64,000 nucleotides of DNA from Klebsiella aerogenes KCTC 2190 (GCF_000215745.1 NC_015663.1:372001-436000), one strand, 5' to 3'; shown: positions 1-8,498, counted from the first letter of the stretch. The notes: a model not told the origin generated them from the sequence alone. Numbers and translations: made by a program.

Positions 1-678
1 GTTATCAAACGAAGAGACATCGACACTCCCCATATCAAAAAGCAAAGAAGAGACTGAAGCCGTACAGCCCATCGCATGTACTTCAACCGTGGTGGTCGAC
101 AGCGTCAGCGTGGAGGCGATGTCGCCATCGCTGCTATCAATACTCTGCGTTTCGCGATAATCGACCCGCGCCAGCGGGCTCGGTACGTTAAACGTGCCGC
201 TGGTTATCGGCCCGCCGGTGGCGATAATTTGCACCCGATAAGCGGAATTGTTGAGGGTGTGGTCGGAGCCCGCCCCGGCATCGTGTTCCTGCCAGCTGTT
301 ATCGATCGCCCGTTCGTCATCAAACGGGCCTGCCTGATTAATGGTATAGACGCGAATACCGAGCCCGGTGGCGGTTGAACCATTGGTCAACGGATAGACA
401 TTATCCTGCAGCGGGCTGGCGGTGGTTAACGCGCCGGCGTAGTGAAAACCAACGTAATAAGTCCCCGCACAGTTCTTGATGGTTGTCGTGCCGCCGGACA
501 TATATCCGGAGTCATACAGGATCTCGCCCGGCGCATAATTTTTACTGGAGACCAGTAGCTGCTGCGGCATCGCAACATAAGATTGCGACGGGGTGTCGTC
601 GGTACGATGACAAACCGCCTGGGCCGCCAGCGGAAACAGCCCCAGCAATAACAGGGTGGCATATAAAAATTTTAACAC
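1..678 (-). CDS. Fimbrial tip adhesin, two-domain (3' end outside window)
   Basis: Last gene of the leftward fimbrial operon. 226 codons are visible and the C-terminus runs off the window. I read the start as GTG at 678-676, with an AAGG ribosome site about 8 bases upstream and only 21 bases after the previous stop. A signal peptide (hydrophobic residues 4-18, cleavage near A21) leads to a domain with Cys23 and Cys70, spaced as in lectin-type adhesin heads. A further Cys at about 205 sits where a pilin domain would begin. Family knowledge: FimH-like adhesins have an N-terminal receptor-binding domain and a C-terminal pilin domain that docks on the minor subunits. The position at the end of the operon, after two small pilins, fits a tip adhesin. 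The ligand cannot be told from sequence. Confidence 0.85.
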   Translation of the reverse strand, partial: MLKFLYATLLLLGLFPLAAQAVCHRTDDTPSQSYVAMPQQLLVSSKNYAPGEILYDSGYMSGGTTTIKNCAGTYYVGFHYAGALTTASPLQDNVYPLTNGSTATGLGIRVYTINQAGPFDDERAIDNSWQEHDAGAGSDHTLNNSAYRVQIIATGGPITSGTFNVPSPLARVDYRETQSIDSSDGDIASTLTLSTTTVEVHAMGCTASVSSLLFDMGSVDVSSFDN

Positions 679-699
679 GTTGTTTGCCTTAAATCGGGG

Positions 700-1251
700 T
701 TAGTTATAGGTCACGTTCAACGTGACCGCGGAGCTGAATTTACCCGCCGTTGGGGCGCCATGAGGGGTGTACATGCGGGCAATAAATTTCAATGCGCCCG
801 CGCCATTTTCAATGGGTACCGGATAACTCACCCCATTGGCCAGCGCCACGTGGATAGCTGGATAATCGAACAACTGCAATCCAACATCGGTAGCGCCATC
901 GGCATCAGGCGTCACCTGATTGGCATAAATGACCGAGCCATAGGTCGGGTCTTCGGAATAGGGCGTGCCGGTGAAGGTGACGGTGGCCTGGCTGATTTCA
1001 GCAGTACAGCTGTCAAAACTGATGGTGACTGGAACATTACCGGTGTTACCGCCGGCAACAGAAAAGTCTCCTTTATAGTATTTCCCCAGATCTACGGTTT
1101 CAGGATTGGTGACATTACAGGTCCCTGCGGCAATCCTGCCGTGAAAGGTAATATCACGTGTTTCCCGGAGATTATTATCCCCAGCCAGAGCTGGCATTGC
1201 GCTAACCAGCATCCCCGCGAAAAACAGAACAGCATATAAAAATTTTGACAT
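700..1251 (-). CDS. Minor fimbrial subunit (FimG/FimF-like)
   Basis: A 183-residue pilin-like protein. The signal peptide is cleaved after about residue 23 (motif AMPALA), followed by an incomplete immunoglobulin-like pilin fold with one cysteine pair (AGTCNV and DSCTAE). The C-terminal beta strand ends in VTLNVTYN, with the penultimate tyrosine typical of chaperone-usher pilins. It is the same length as the preceding minor subunit, 1275-1826, and shares its TATDVxLxL-like and FIARM segments, so the two look like diverged duplicates. It lies between that subunit and the adhesin and probably works as an adaptor in the tip. Subunit order in the fibre is inferred from gene order only. Confidence 0.88.
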   Translation of the reverse strand: MSKFLYAVLFFAGMLVSAMPALAGDNNLRETRDITFHGRIAAGTCNVTNPETVDLGKYYKGDFSVAGGNTGNVPVTISFDSCTAEISQATVTFTGTPYSEDPTYGSVIYANQVTPDADGATDVGLQLFDYPAIHVALANGVSYPVPIENGAGALKFIARMYTPHGAPTAGKFSSAVTLNVTYN

Positions 1252-1274
1252 GTCTCCTGCCTTTTATCAGGTAA

Positions 1275-1826
1275 CTAGTTATAAACAACGTTCAGGGTGA
1301 CGACGCTCTGGAACTCCCCGGTGCCGGGGTTGTGGCCTGGGGTTGCCATTCTTGCGATAAAAATGATTTCACCGGCATGGCTGTCTGACTCGAGAGTGAC
1401 GTCATGACTCTGCCCGTTAGACATTTGCCAGTGATCCGCATCGGTTAATAATTCCAGTGCAACATCGGTTGCGCCGCCCCCCTCTGCCGTAATCCCGTTG
1501 GCAAAATAGAATGGCTGGGTTCCATCTACGGCACCGGTAAACGCGACCGTCGCTTTAGTCAGCGAGGGAGAACAGTTAGTGAAAGAGACAGTGAACGGGA
1601 CATTGTCCGTGCTATCGCCTTCATTAATAAAATCCGTTGGCAGATAGGTTCCCAGTTCAACGGTCGCGGGATAACTAACATTACAGCTGCCTGCCACAAT
1701 ATTCCCCGTGACGCTGAAGTTAATGACATCCTGTGTGTTGTACGCCAGCGCAGACGGCAGCCCGGCAACGAAAAGCAGGCTCGTCGCCGCCATGCGTCGG
1801 ACGGTAGCAAAATGAAAGCGTGACAT
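1275..1826 (-). CDS. Minor fimbrial subunit (FimF-like)
   Basis: A 183-residue pilin-family subunit. I chose the ATG at 1826-1824 over an in-frame ATG 27 bases upstream. The downstream ATG overlaps the usher stop as TGATG, which suggests translational coupling, and it gives a clean signal peptide ending in SALA near residue 28. The mature part has the pilin cysteine pair (AGSCNV and TNCSPS) and ends in VTLNVVYN, the donor-strand region. It lies between usher and second minor subunit. By family analogy it is an adaptor or tip-fibrillum subunit exported by the Sec system, folded by the periplasmic chaperone and polymerised by the usher. Confidence 0.87.
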   Translation of the reverse strand: MSRFHFATVRRMAATSLLFVAGLPSALAYNTQDVINFSVTGNIVAGSCNVSYPATVELGTYLPTDFINEGDSTDNVPFTVSFTNCSPSLTKATVAFTGAVDGTQPFYFANGITAEGGGATDVALELLTDADHWQMSNGQSHDVTLESDSHAGEIIFIARMATPGHNPGTGEFQSVVTLNVVYN

Positions 1827-4417
1827 CAGTGAGCCCCCTGGACGGGATGGCATATCCCGTTGATAAACAGAATATCGGCCTGCGACTTCGCGCCCGCCAG
1901 TGTGTAGTCAACGGCACACCGTTTGTTCGCCCCGTCGCCCCACTTGACCATCAGTTGCCCTTTATCGGCGAGACCAACCAGGTACACTTCACCACTGTCG
2001 CCGACGATGCTGCTGCGGGTGTCGTCCGAATCATCGCTGGTTTGCGTGACTACCGCGCCGAACGGCACCGGCTTACCGTTGAAGATCAACGTCATCATCG
2101 CCTTCCGGCCAATCCAGGTGTTGTACTTCACGCGGACCACCGCGCCTTTGGTCGGCACCACGGTTTTGGCGACGTTATCAATGGCCGCAGTGGCATCGCT
2201 GGCCTCCACGGTATTGAGGGAAATCTGGTTACTGTGGTACGGACGCACGTACGGCACAATCGCATTACCAAAGTAGTCGGTATGGACGTTAGTCTGGCCA
2301 TTGATCGGCACCCCGGAGACGCCCGGCGTTTCCACCAGCGCTACGCTGTCATTCAACTGACGGGCCAGGGTAATACCGCCGCTGTGAACCACCATTCCAC
2401 CGCGCAGGCTATAGTTCAGACGACGGCTGTAGTCGTCGTAGCTGTAACCGGCGGACACATCGGCATACGAGCTCTGGTAGCCGACGGTAACGTTGCCGTT
2501 GGTCGCTTCTGAATCGGCGTTATAGCCTTCCGACACCTGCCAGTTGAGCTGGTTTTGCTGCATTGCGGTGCCGGAAATACCGATGTTATGCGTGGTATCG
2601 CCGTGTTTGCTGCTGTTCATCGAGTAGTTAGCCGAAATCGACTGCGCCGCTTCACTATTGCTGAAGGCGCTGAACGGTACGCTAAAGTTAAGCGAGAAGA
2701 CGTTATCGTCATCGTATTCATCGGAATCGTTGCCATAACCGCCATCAACGTTTTTCGTGTGCGCATAGTTTAGCGAGTACGATACCGGCCCCAGCGTGCT
2801 GCTGAAGCCGAGGTTCAGCGAGTCGGCGTGCTGGCTGTTCCAGTAGGAGGCGTCATACATGGTCAGGGACAACGTCCCGAAAGGCAGCGTCTGCGAGATA
2901 GTCACGTCGAAACGGTTACGTTCGCGACCGTTATCGATGGCGCTGTTGCCCGGGTCCCAGTCATTGAGGAAATCCTGGAACGACAGATAACCGCGGGTTG
3001 AGAATTTGTAGCCAGCCACCGCAATATCGGTGTTGGTCTGCTGCAGCGTCTTGCTGTAGCGCACGCGGTACGACTGGCCGCTATGGTGTTCCATCTGCCG
3101 TATATTGTCCGGCTGCGGGACATCCGCCCACGACTGTGAAATATCAAAAGAGAGCGCACCGGCGCTGCCGAGGTTAAAACCGGTACCGGCAATCAGGTTG
3201 GAGTATTTGTCTTCCGCCTGAATATAACCGCCGTACAAGGTCACGCCTTTGCCGACGCCCCAGGCCGCCGATCCCTGGACAAAGTTAAAGTCTTCCGCCC
3301 GCGAATCCGAGCCGTCCTGACGGGTTCTACCCGCCACCAGGCCATATTGCACCTGCCCTTCACGCTGCAGCACCGGCAGCGTGGCGTAAGGGACGATAAA
3401 GCTGCTTTGCGAACCGTCAGACTCCTTGATCACCACTTTCAGGTCGCCGGAGCTACCGGTCGGGTACATATCGCTGAATTCGAATGGCCCCGGTGGCACC
3501 GTGGCCTTATAGATGCTGTGTCCGTTCTGGTACACCGTGACCTCGGCGTTGCTGCGGGCGATACCGCGGATCACCGGCGCGAAGCCCTGCATGCTGTCCG
3601 GCTTCATATCATTATCGGAATACATCTGTACCCCGGTAAAACCCACGCTATCGAACACACCGCCGCGGGTGGTGCCCTGCCCGAGAACCAGTTGGCTTTT
3701 CAGAGATTTAATATCGCGGGAAGCGTAGGTGTACACCGAATCCCACTCACTTTCGGATTCAGAGTGGCTGTAGGTGGAATAGTTACGCAAACGCCACGCC
3801 CCCAGGTTCAGTCCCGGCTGTAGGCTGACGAACTGGTTGCTACTGTCCACGCCATTACGGTGGTGCAAATCCTGCTGACCAGAGACGCTGTAGTTAAGCA
3901 AACCGGCGGCAATACCTTCATCCCATCGCTCTGGCGAAACGTAACCACGGGCGGTGTTGAGCAGGGCAACCTGCGGGATAGTGAGATCAAAGCGCTGATT
4001 CGCCAGATCCATTTTCTGTTCCAGACCCGGAATAGCCTGCAGGCTGGCGCACTCGCTGGTTTTGTCCTGTTCGCTAAAGTAGTTATCGACCCGCACATTC
4101 CAGGCTTTCAGCTCAGACACGCTCAGGCACGCTCCAACAACCTGCCCGGCAGTGGTGTTTTTGTCGTCCGACAGCTTGCGAAAGGAAATGGTTTTAGTAT
4201 CCACCAGGCTACCGTTGATATAAATATCGACGTTATAGTCACCAGGCGGTACCTCATCTTTGGCAAACAGACTGAGATCCATCATTGGCGTCTCTGTACT
4301 ATCCGTTTCCAAAAGACGAGGGTTAAAATGTTCCTGAGCAATGGCGCTGAAAGAACTGAAGGCAATACTGAGCCCCAGCCCTAAAGAAAGGACATAGGTA
4401 TGCTTAACTTTTTCCAT
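1826..4417 (-). CDS. Outer-membrane fimbrial usher (PapC/FimD family)
   Basis: 863 residues, the usual usher length. The signal peptide is cleaved near residue 27 (AIA before QEHFNP). It is followed by the periplasmic N-terminal domain that receives chaperone-subunit complexes, a long beta-barrel region with the plug domain, and C-terminal domains with a cysteine pair near the end (KRCAVDY and NGICHP). Ushers form the outer-membrane pore that accepts subunits and catalyses donor-strand exchange. The gene follows the chaperone by 38 bases and overlaps the next pilin gene. No frameshift or stop interrupts the frame, so the apparatus looks functional. Family assignment is secure; assignment to a named Klebsiella fimbria is not attempted. 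Confidence 0.95.
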   Translation of the reverse strand: MEKVKHTYVLSLGLGLSIAFSSFSAIAQEHFNPRLLETDSTETPMMDLSLFAKDEVPPGDYNVDIYINGSLVDTKTISFRKLSDDKNTTAGQVVGACLSVSELKAWNVRVDNYFSEQDKTSECASLQAIPGLEQKMDLANQRFDLTIPQVALLNTARGYVSPERWDEGIAAGLLNYSVSGQQDLHHRNGVDSSNQFVSLQPGLNLGAWRLRNYSTYSHSESESEWDSVYTYASRDIKSLKSQLVLGQGTTRGGVFDSVGFTGVQMYSDNDMKPDSMQGFAPVIRGIARSNAEVTVYQNGHSIYKATVPPGPFEFSDMYPTGSSGDLKVVIKESDGSQSSFIVPYATLPVLQREGQVQYGLVAGRTRQDGSDSRAEDFNFVQGSAAWGVGKGVTLYGGYIQAEDKYSNLIAGTGFNLGSAGALSFDISQSWADVPQPDNIRQMEHHSGQSYRVRYSKTLQQTNTDIAVAGYKFSTRGYLSFQDFLNDWDPGNSAIDNGRERNRFDVTISQTLPFGTLSLTMYDASYWNSQHADSLNLGFSSTLGPVSYSLNYAHTKNVDGGYGNDSDEYDDDNVFSLNFSVPFSAFSNSEAAQSISANYSMNSSKHGDTTHNIGISGTAMQQNQLNWQVSEGYNADSEATNGNVTVGYQSSYADVSAGYSYDDYSRRLNYSLRGGMVVHSGGITLARQLNDSVALVETPGVSGVPINGQTNVHTDYFGNAIVPYVRPYHSNQISLNTVEASDATAAIDNVAKTVVPTKGAVVRVKYNTWIGRKAMMTLIFNGKPVPFGAVVTQTSDDSDDTRSSIVGDSGEVYLVGLADKGQLMVKWGDGANKRCAVDYTLAGAKSQADILFINGICHPVQGAH

Positions 4418-4455
4418 TATTACCCTGTATCCGTACGGGATACGTACCGTGCCGA

Positions 4456-5142
4456 TTAATATGAAGAGACTTTGTCCTGACCTTTCACGCCGTAATCATT
4501 AATCAGCGACCAGGTCACTTTGCCGTGGGAGGGGATCTTCCCTTCGGAAATATTCAGCGTGGAGAACGGTGCGACAAAATATTGGCCGCTGAGCGCATGA
4601 TTATTAATTTCTATACGGGAGAAGTTCATATAAAACGGCGTCGGGTTATTGACCTGCACACCGCCGGCAGCCGGCTTCCATACCACTTTATTTGCACTGC
4701 TTTCCGGCGACTGGCCTTTGAGCGCAACCGGGCGATAGATCAGCTTAATTTTCGAATTGATGGCAATCTGCATGGTATTTTTGCCAGCAGAACTATCATC
4801 CGTAGCAGGAATACCTTTTACGTTTAGCCACAATAATGATTCGCGATCTTCCGGAACCGGCATCCCTGAACGAACAATCCGGATCGACGCTTTTTTCCCG
4901 GCTTCGAGGCGAAACAGCGGCGGCGTAATAATCATAGTTTCTTTTTTCAGCGCGCTACCTTCGGCGGGACTGACCCAGGATTGCACCAGATTGGTAACTT
5001 TGTCCGAGTTTTCCACGGATAACGAGGCGGCCTGATGGGAGCCGTCAAAAATCACCCGCGTTCCGCCGGTAACGATACTGGCAGACGCATTCAGACTGGC
5101 AACGGCGGCCACACAAAAAACAAAAGCTGCGATGGGTTTCAT
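4456..5142 (-). CDS. Periplasmic fimbrial chaperone (PapD/FimC family)
   Basis: 228 residues from the ATG at 5142; an upstream in-frame GTG at 5154 is possible but gives a poorer signal peptide. The signal (MKPIAAFVFCVAAVASLNASA) is followed by GGTRVIFDG, carrying the conserved cleft arginine. Then come VQSWV, ITPPLFRLE and the short F1-G1 loop segment, which places it with FGS chaperones, those that serve rod-type fimbriae. The second domain contains NPTPFYMNF, also conserved. It binds nascent subunits in the periplasm by donating its G1 strand and delivers them to the usher. The gene follows the major pilin after a hairpin that may lower its expression relative to the pilin. Confidence 0.94.
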   Translation of the reverse strand: MKPIAAFVFCVAAVASLNASASIVTGGTRVIFDGSHQAASLSVENSDKVTNLVQSWVSPAEGSALKKETMIITPPLFRLEAGKKASIRIVRSGMPVPEDRESLLWLNVKGIPATDDSSAGKNTMQIAINSKIKLIYRPVALKGQSPESSANKVVWKPAAGGVQVNNPTPFYMNFSRIEINNHALSGQYFVAPFSTLNISEGKIPSHGKVTWSLINDYGVKGQDKVSSY

Positions 5143-5160
5143 TATGCAATGCACTCACAA

Positions 5161-5186
5161 AAATATAAGGAGGGTTTCCCCTCCTT
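5161..5186 (-). terminator. Hairpin between pilin and chaperone genes, probable attenuator
   Basis: On the transcribed strand an 8-bp perfect stem AAGGAGGG/CCCTCCTT closes a GAAA tetraloop, and it is followed by ATATTTTTG. It begins just 5 bases after the pilin stop codon. The stem plus a broken U-run looks like a weak terminator. Such structures commonly let a pilin message outnumber the downstream assembly genes. The structure is seen directly; the regulatory effect is inference. Confidence 0.6.
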
Positions 5187-5191
5187 CAGGA

Positions 5192-5728
5192 TTAGTTATA
5201 ACGGACGTTATAGGTCACAACGGACTGAACCGTACCAGCAACAGCCTGATCAACAGCAATCATCGATGCGGTGTAGGTCTCGGTAGCAGAACCAGAGTCC
5301 AGGGTAATAGGATCGTTGTCTGCATTGTTCTTCACGATGGTGCCATTAGAACCGCCTTGCTTCAGTTGAACGGCAACGTTTTGTGCAGCAGTGACGCCAA
5401 CCCCAGAGGCAGTATTCGCGAAGTACGAGTCATCACCTGCCACCGGGTCAACCGGAGCAGAGAAGACAATATTGACATTGGACGCAGTCGGGCACTGGTC
5501 CAGATTAAAAACGAACTGTTTCGGCGCGCCGAGGTCACCTTTTGCTACCAAATCAGTTGCTGCCACGCTGCCCAGTTCAACGGTTGCATCCGGAGTACCG
5601 CCATCAACAGTGATGTTGCAACCCGTCTCCAGCACTTCACCGTTAAAGGTAATGGTGTTAGATGCCATCGCTGCCGCGCTCATGCCAAAAGTCAGAACCA
5701 GAGCTGCGCCGATTTTAGTAAGTTTCAT
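5192..5728 (-). CDS. Major fimbrial pilin subunit (type-1-like)
   Basis: 178 residues, standard for a FimA-type pilin. The signal peptide ends AAAMA at residue 22. The mature protein has Cys37 and Cys79, which form the single pilin disulfide, and ends VVTYNVRYN with the penultimate tyrosine. It is the first gene of the leftward operon, preceded by an AT-rich upstream region and followed by a hairpin, both usual for the most abundant fibre subunit. Codon use looks better adapted than in the minor subunits (many ACC, GGT and CTG codons), consistent with high expression. The shaft role is inferred from position and family. Confidence 0.92.
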   Translation of the reverse strand: MKLTKIGAALVLTFGMSAAAMASNTITFNGEVLETGCNITVDGGTPDATVELGSVAATDLVAKGDLGAPKQFVFNLDQCPTASNVNIVFSAPVDPVAGDDSYFANTASGVGVTAAQNVAVQLKQGGSNGTIVKNNADNDPITLDSGSATETYTASMIAVDQAVAGTVQSVVTYNVRYN

Positions 5729-6141
5729 TCTTTAATATCCCAATAAAAATAATAAACATCGCAATTATTAATTGTTGTCAAAATGACAACCGAAAAGCAT
5801 TATCAACAAACGCCCATTAAATAATGCACGTTCAGTGATAATGTTTATTAACTCGTTTAGAAAAAATGGACGTCAATATGCATTTTAAAATACCCCATCG
5901 AGTCCATATTTAGACTACAAGATATTTACAGATTGATTCAAATTGGATGCATTTAATTAAAAACTTATGGAGGGTTGACTGTTTAAAAAATAAACAGAGA
6001 GAGGCAGAAATGAGTAATGATAGCTGACAAGATGTGAATTATAATCATTAATGATTAAGTCACTAGTTATAATCTAATTGAAAATAGTTGTCACGCCCTT
6101 TAATTCTAAATAAAAAGGCCCGGAATATCCGGGCCAGTCAT
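5729..6141. other. AT-rich upstream region of the fimbrial operon
   Basis: No gene is seen in these 413 bases. The stretch is clearly more AT-rich than its neighbours and should contain the leftward promoter of the fimbrial operon. One notable site is a perfect dyad, GTTGTCA-AAA-TGACAAC, at 5774-5790, about 46 bases upstream of the pilin start, which could bind a regulator. The right end carries the kpd operon terminator. There is no recombinase gene nearby and no convincing pair of long inverted repeats, so a FimS-type switch is not supported. Confidence 0.6.
6111..6135 (-). terminator. Rho-independent terminator of kpdBCD
   Basis: On the minus strand GGCCCGG-ATATT-CCGGGCC forms a 7-bp GC stem, followed by TTTTTA. 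It lies directly after the kpdD stop codon. Confidence 0.85.
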
Positions 6142-6378
6142 TTAACGCTTATCTGCCGCCAACAGCGGTGGAATATGCGGCACCTGCGGCGCCTCATCAA
6201 TATCTTTCTGCGTCATGCGGAACGCTTCCGGATAATGTTCGCGGCTGGTACGACGCAGCGGTTCGGTATTACGCCAGGTATAGAGGCAGTGCTGGCACTG
6301 GTAAACGATCCACACCCCTTTTACCGGCGACGTCGCCATCACTTCAATCTGCTCATCAGCGCAACGTGGACAAATCAT
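6142..6378 (-). CDS. kpdD: Hydroxyarylic acid decarboxylase subunit D
   Basis: A 78-residue protein with two CxxC pairs (Cys3/Cys6 and Cys28/Cys31), a zinc-ribbon-like arrangement. It is the small third subunit encoded with UbiX-like and UbiD-like proteins in non-oxidative 4-hydroxybenzoate/vanillate decarboxylase operons (kpd in Klebsiella, ecd or had in E. coli pathotypes, yclD in Bacillus). The gene lies 10 bases after kpdC. Its exact biochemical role in the complex is not well established; family identity rests on length, the cysteine pattern and the operon. Confidence 0.9.
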   Translation of the reverse strand: MICPRCADEQIEVMATSPVKGVWIVYQCQHCLYTWRNTEPLRRTSREHYPEAFRMTQKDIDEAPQVPHIPPLLAADKR

Positions 6379-6388
6379 CTTCTTCTCC

Positions 6389-7816
6389 TTATTTACGGTT
6401 GGCCAACATGGCGGTCAGTTTTTCAGCCCAGGCTTTGGTTTCCGGTAAATCCTGAACCGGCTGGCTGTAGTGACCGCGAAGGTCAGGCGCAACCGGGGTG
6501 GTGGCGTCGATAATCAGTTTGTCGGTGATCCCCGCCGGACTGGAACCAGGGTCAAGCTCCAGCACCGACATGTTCGGCAACTGTACCAGGTCGCCCGCCG
6601 GGTTGACCTTCGAGGAGAGCGCCCACATCACCTGCGGCAGGTTGAACGGATCGACATCTTCATCGACCATGATCACCATTTTCACGTAACCGAGGCCGTG
6701 CGGGGTAGTCATTGCCCGTAATCCCACCGCGCGGGCAAAACCGCCGTAGCGTTTTTTGGTGGAGATAATCGCCAGCAGACCATGGGTGTACATGGCATTG
6801 ACCGCCTGCACCTCCGGGAACTCCGCCTTCAGCTGCTGGTACAGCGGCACGCAGGTCGCCGGGCCCATCAGATAGTCGATTTCGGTCCACGGCATTCCGA
6901 GATACAACGATTCAAAAATCGGTTTTGTGCGATAAGAGACTTTATCGATACGCACCACCGTCATATTGCGGCCGCCTGAGTAGTGGCCGGTGAACTCGCC
7001 GAACGGCCCTTCGATTTCACGCTTGCGCCCTTCAATCACCCCTTCAAGGATCACCTCTGAGCCCCAGGGAACGTCAAAGCCGGTCAGCGGCGCGGTGGCG
7101 ATGGGATACGGGCTTTCGCGCAGCGCGCCCGCCATCTCATATTCTGACTGGTCATATTTCAGCGGCGTCGCGCCCATCAGGGTAATAATCGGGTCGTTAC
7201 CCAGGGTGATGGCAATGGGCAGATCCTCACCGCGCTCTTCCGCTTTATGCAGATGCAGCGCGATATCGTGCATCGGTACCGGCTGCAGGCCCAGCTTGCG
7301 CTTGCCTTTCACTTCCATCCGGTAAATACCGACGTTCTGTTTGCCAAAGTGGTCCGGGTCAAGCGGATCGCGCGAAACCACACAGGCTTTGTCGAGATAG
7401 AAACCACCGTCGCCATCGTTCAGGCGGAACAGCGGCAGAATATCGAACAGGTTGATATCGTCGCCATCAACGGTGTTTTCCGCCCACGCTGGATTAGCGC
7501 GACGCTCCGGCGTTACCGGGAATTTATCCCAGCGGCGAATAAATTCATCAATCTGCTTTTTCACCGGCGTGTTTGGCGGCAGCCCCAGCGAAATCGCGTG
7601 GTTTTGCCAGGAACCGATGGTGTTCATGGCGACACGGGCGTCGGTAAAGCCGCGAATGTTATCAAACCACAACGCTGGCGCGCCGTCACCGATGCGCCCT
7701 GTGGCGTTAGCGGCAGCGGCGAGATCCGGCTCGGCATTCACCTCTTCGCTAATTTTTAGCAGTTGCCCCTGCTCATCAAGCGCCTGCAAAAAGCTGCGTA
7801 AATCATCAAAAGCCAT
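6389..7816 (-). CDS. kpdC: Hydroxyarylic acid decarboxylase catalytic subunit C (UbiD family)
   Basis: 475 residues of the UbiD family. NVGIYRM (161-167) matches the prenylated-FMN/metal binding segment, and EGPFGEFTG (269-277) carries the glutamates used in catalysis. It removes the carboxylate of phenolic acids such as 4-hydroxybenzoate or vanillate in the cytoplasm, using prFMN supplied by the UbiX-like partner encoded just upstream. The start lies 2 bases after the kpdB stop, so the genes are cotranscribed. It is distinct from the housekeeping ubiquinone gene ubiD, which maps elsewhere in enterics. Substrate preference is inferred from the operon type. Confidence 0.93.
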   Translation of the reverse strand: MAFDDLRSFLQALDEQGQLLKISEEVNAEPDLAAAANATGRIGDGAPALWFDNIRGFTDARVAMNTIGSWQNHAISLGLPPNTPVKKQIDEFIRRWDKFPVTPERRANPAWAENTVDGDDINLFDILPLFRLNDGDGGFYLDKACVVSRDPLDPDHFGKQNVGIYRMEVKGKRKLGLQPVPMHDIALHLHKAEERGEDLPIAITLGNDPIITLMGATPLKYDQSEYEMAGALRESPYPIATAPLTGFDVPWGSEVILEGVIEGRKREIEGPFGEFTGHYSGGRNMTVVRIDKVSYRTKPIFESLYLGMPWTEIDYLMGPATCVPLYQQLKAEFPEVQAVNAMYTHGLLAIISTKKRYGGFARAVGLRAMTTPHGLGYVKMVIMVDEDVDPFNLPQVMWALSSKVNPAGDLVQLPNMSVLELDPGSSPAGITDKLIIDATTPVAPDLRGHYSQPVQDLPETKAWAEKLTAMLANRK

Positions 7817-7818
7817 GA

Positions 7819-8409
7819 TTAATTCTCCTGTGATAAATTCTCGACCGCGCGCAGGCCGTTCCAGCGGCGCGCTTTGTGATATTCGAGACCAAACTGATCC
7901 AGCACCCGGGTCACGATATGGTTGGTGATATCCTCTACCGTTTCCGGGTGGTTGTAATAGGCAGGCATGGGCGGCACCATCGCCACGCCCATGCGCGACA
8001 GCGCCAGCATGTTCTCCAGATGAATGGTGCTCAGCGGCATTTCACGCGGCACCAGAACCAGCTTGCGCCCCTCTTTCAGCACCACGTCCGCCGCGCGGCC
8101 GACTAACCCTTCCGCATAGCCAGCGCGAATACCCGCCAGCGTTTTCATGCTGCAGGGGATAACAATCATGCCGTCGGTACGAAACGATCCTGATGAGATG
8201 GTCGCGGCCTGATCCGCAGGGCTATGGCAGAAGTCCGCCAGCGCGGCGACATCACGAGCGCTATAGGGCGTTTCCAGCTCAATGGTGGTTTTTGCCCATT
8301 TCGACATGACCAGATGCGTTTCCACATCCGGCATTTCATTCAGCGCCTGTAACAGCGCGACGCCTAACGGCGCGCCGGTCGCCCCGGTCATCCCAATAAT
8401 CAGTTTCAT
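7819..8409 (-). CDS. kpdB: Flavin prenyltransferase, UbiX/Pad1 type (decarboxylase subunit B)
   Basis: 196 residues beginning MKLIIGMTGATGAPLG, the FMN-binding loop of UbiX/Pad1 proteins, with the later conserved segments IPCSMKTLAGI and PREMPLSTIHLENML. It attaches a dimethylallyl group to FMN, making the cofactor needed by KpdC. First gene of the leftward kpdBCD operon, with a GAGGTAGCG ribosome site before the ATG. Its promoter faces hosA across a 172-base gap that holds two HosA-type palindromes, so repression by HosA, relieved by the phenolic substrate, is expected from work on the E. coli homologue. Confidence 0.93.
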   Translation of the reverse strand: MKLIIGMTGATGAPLGVALLQALNEMPDVETHLVMSKWAKTTIELETPYSARDVAALADFCHSPADQAATISSGSFRTDGMIVIPCSMKTLAGIRAGYAEGLVGRAADVVLKEGRKLVLVPREMPLSTIHLENMLALSRMGVAMVPPMPAYYNHPETVEDITNHIVTRVLDQFGLEYHKARRWNGLRAVENLSQEN

Positions 8410-8425
8410 TCGCTACCTCATACAT

Positions 8426-8441
8426 TGTTCGCATACGAACA
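8426..8441. promoter_or_regulatory. Putative HosA operator 1
   Basis: The 16-base palindrome TGTTCGCATACGAACA lies 17 bases upstream of the kpdB start. It closely matches the HosA operator I recall from E. coli (CGTTCGTATACGAACA). Position and sequence suggest it blocks kpdBCD transcription. Confidence 0.75.
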
Positions 8442-8482
8442 TTTGTATTAAAACTACGCTCATTCTTGCGAGATCTCAATAT

Positions 8483-8498
8483 CGTTCGTACACGATCG
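8483..8498. promoter_or_regulatory. Putative HosA operator 2 (imperfect)
   Basis: CGTTCGTACACGATCG has one intact half-site (CGTTCGTA) and a second half with two mismatches to the palindrome. It starts 57 bases from operator 1 and about 84 bases before hosA, so it may serve hosA autoregulation. Weaker than the first site. Confidence 0.5.

Noticed and set aside
5784..6093. Possible FimS-like invertible segment bounded by TGACAAC and GTTGTCA
   Set aside because: Arms are only 7 bases, no recombinase gene is nearby, and arms of that length are expected by chance in 300 bases.
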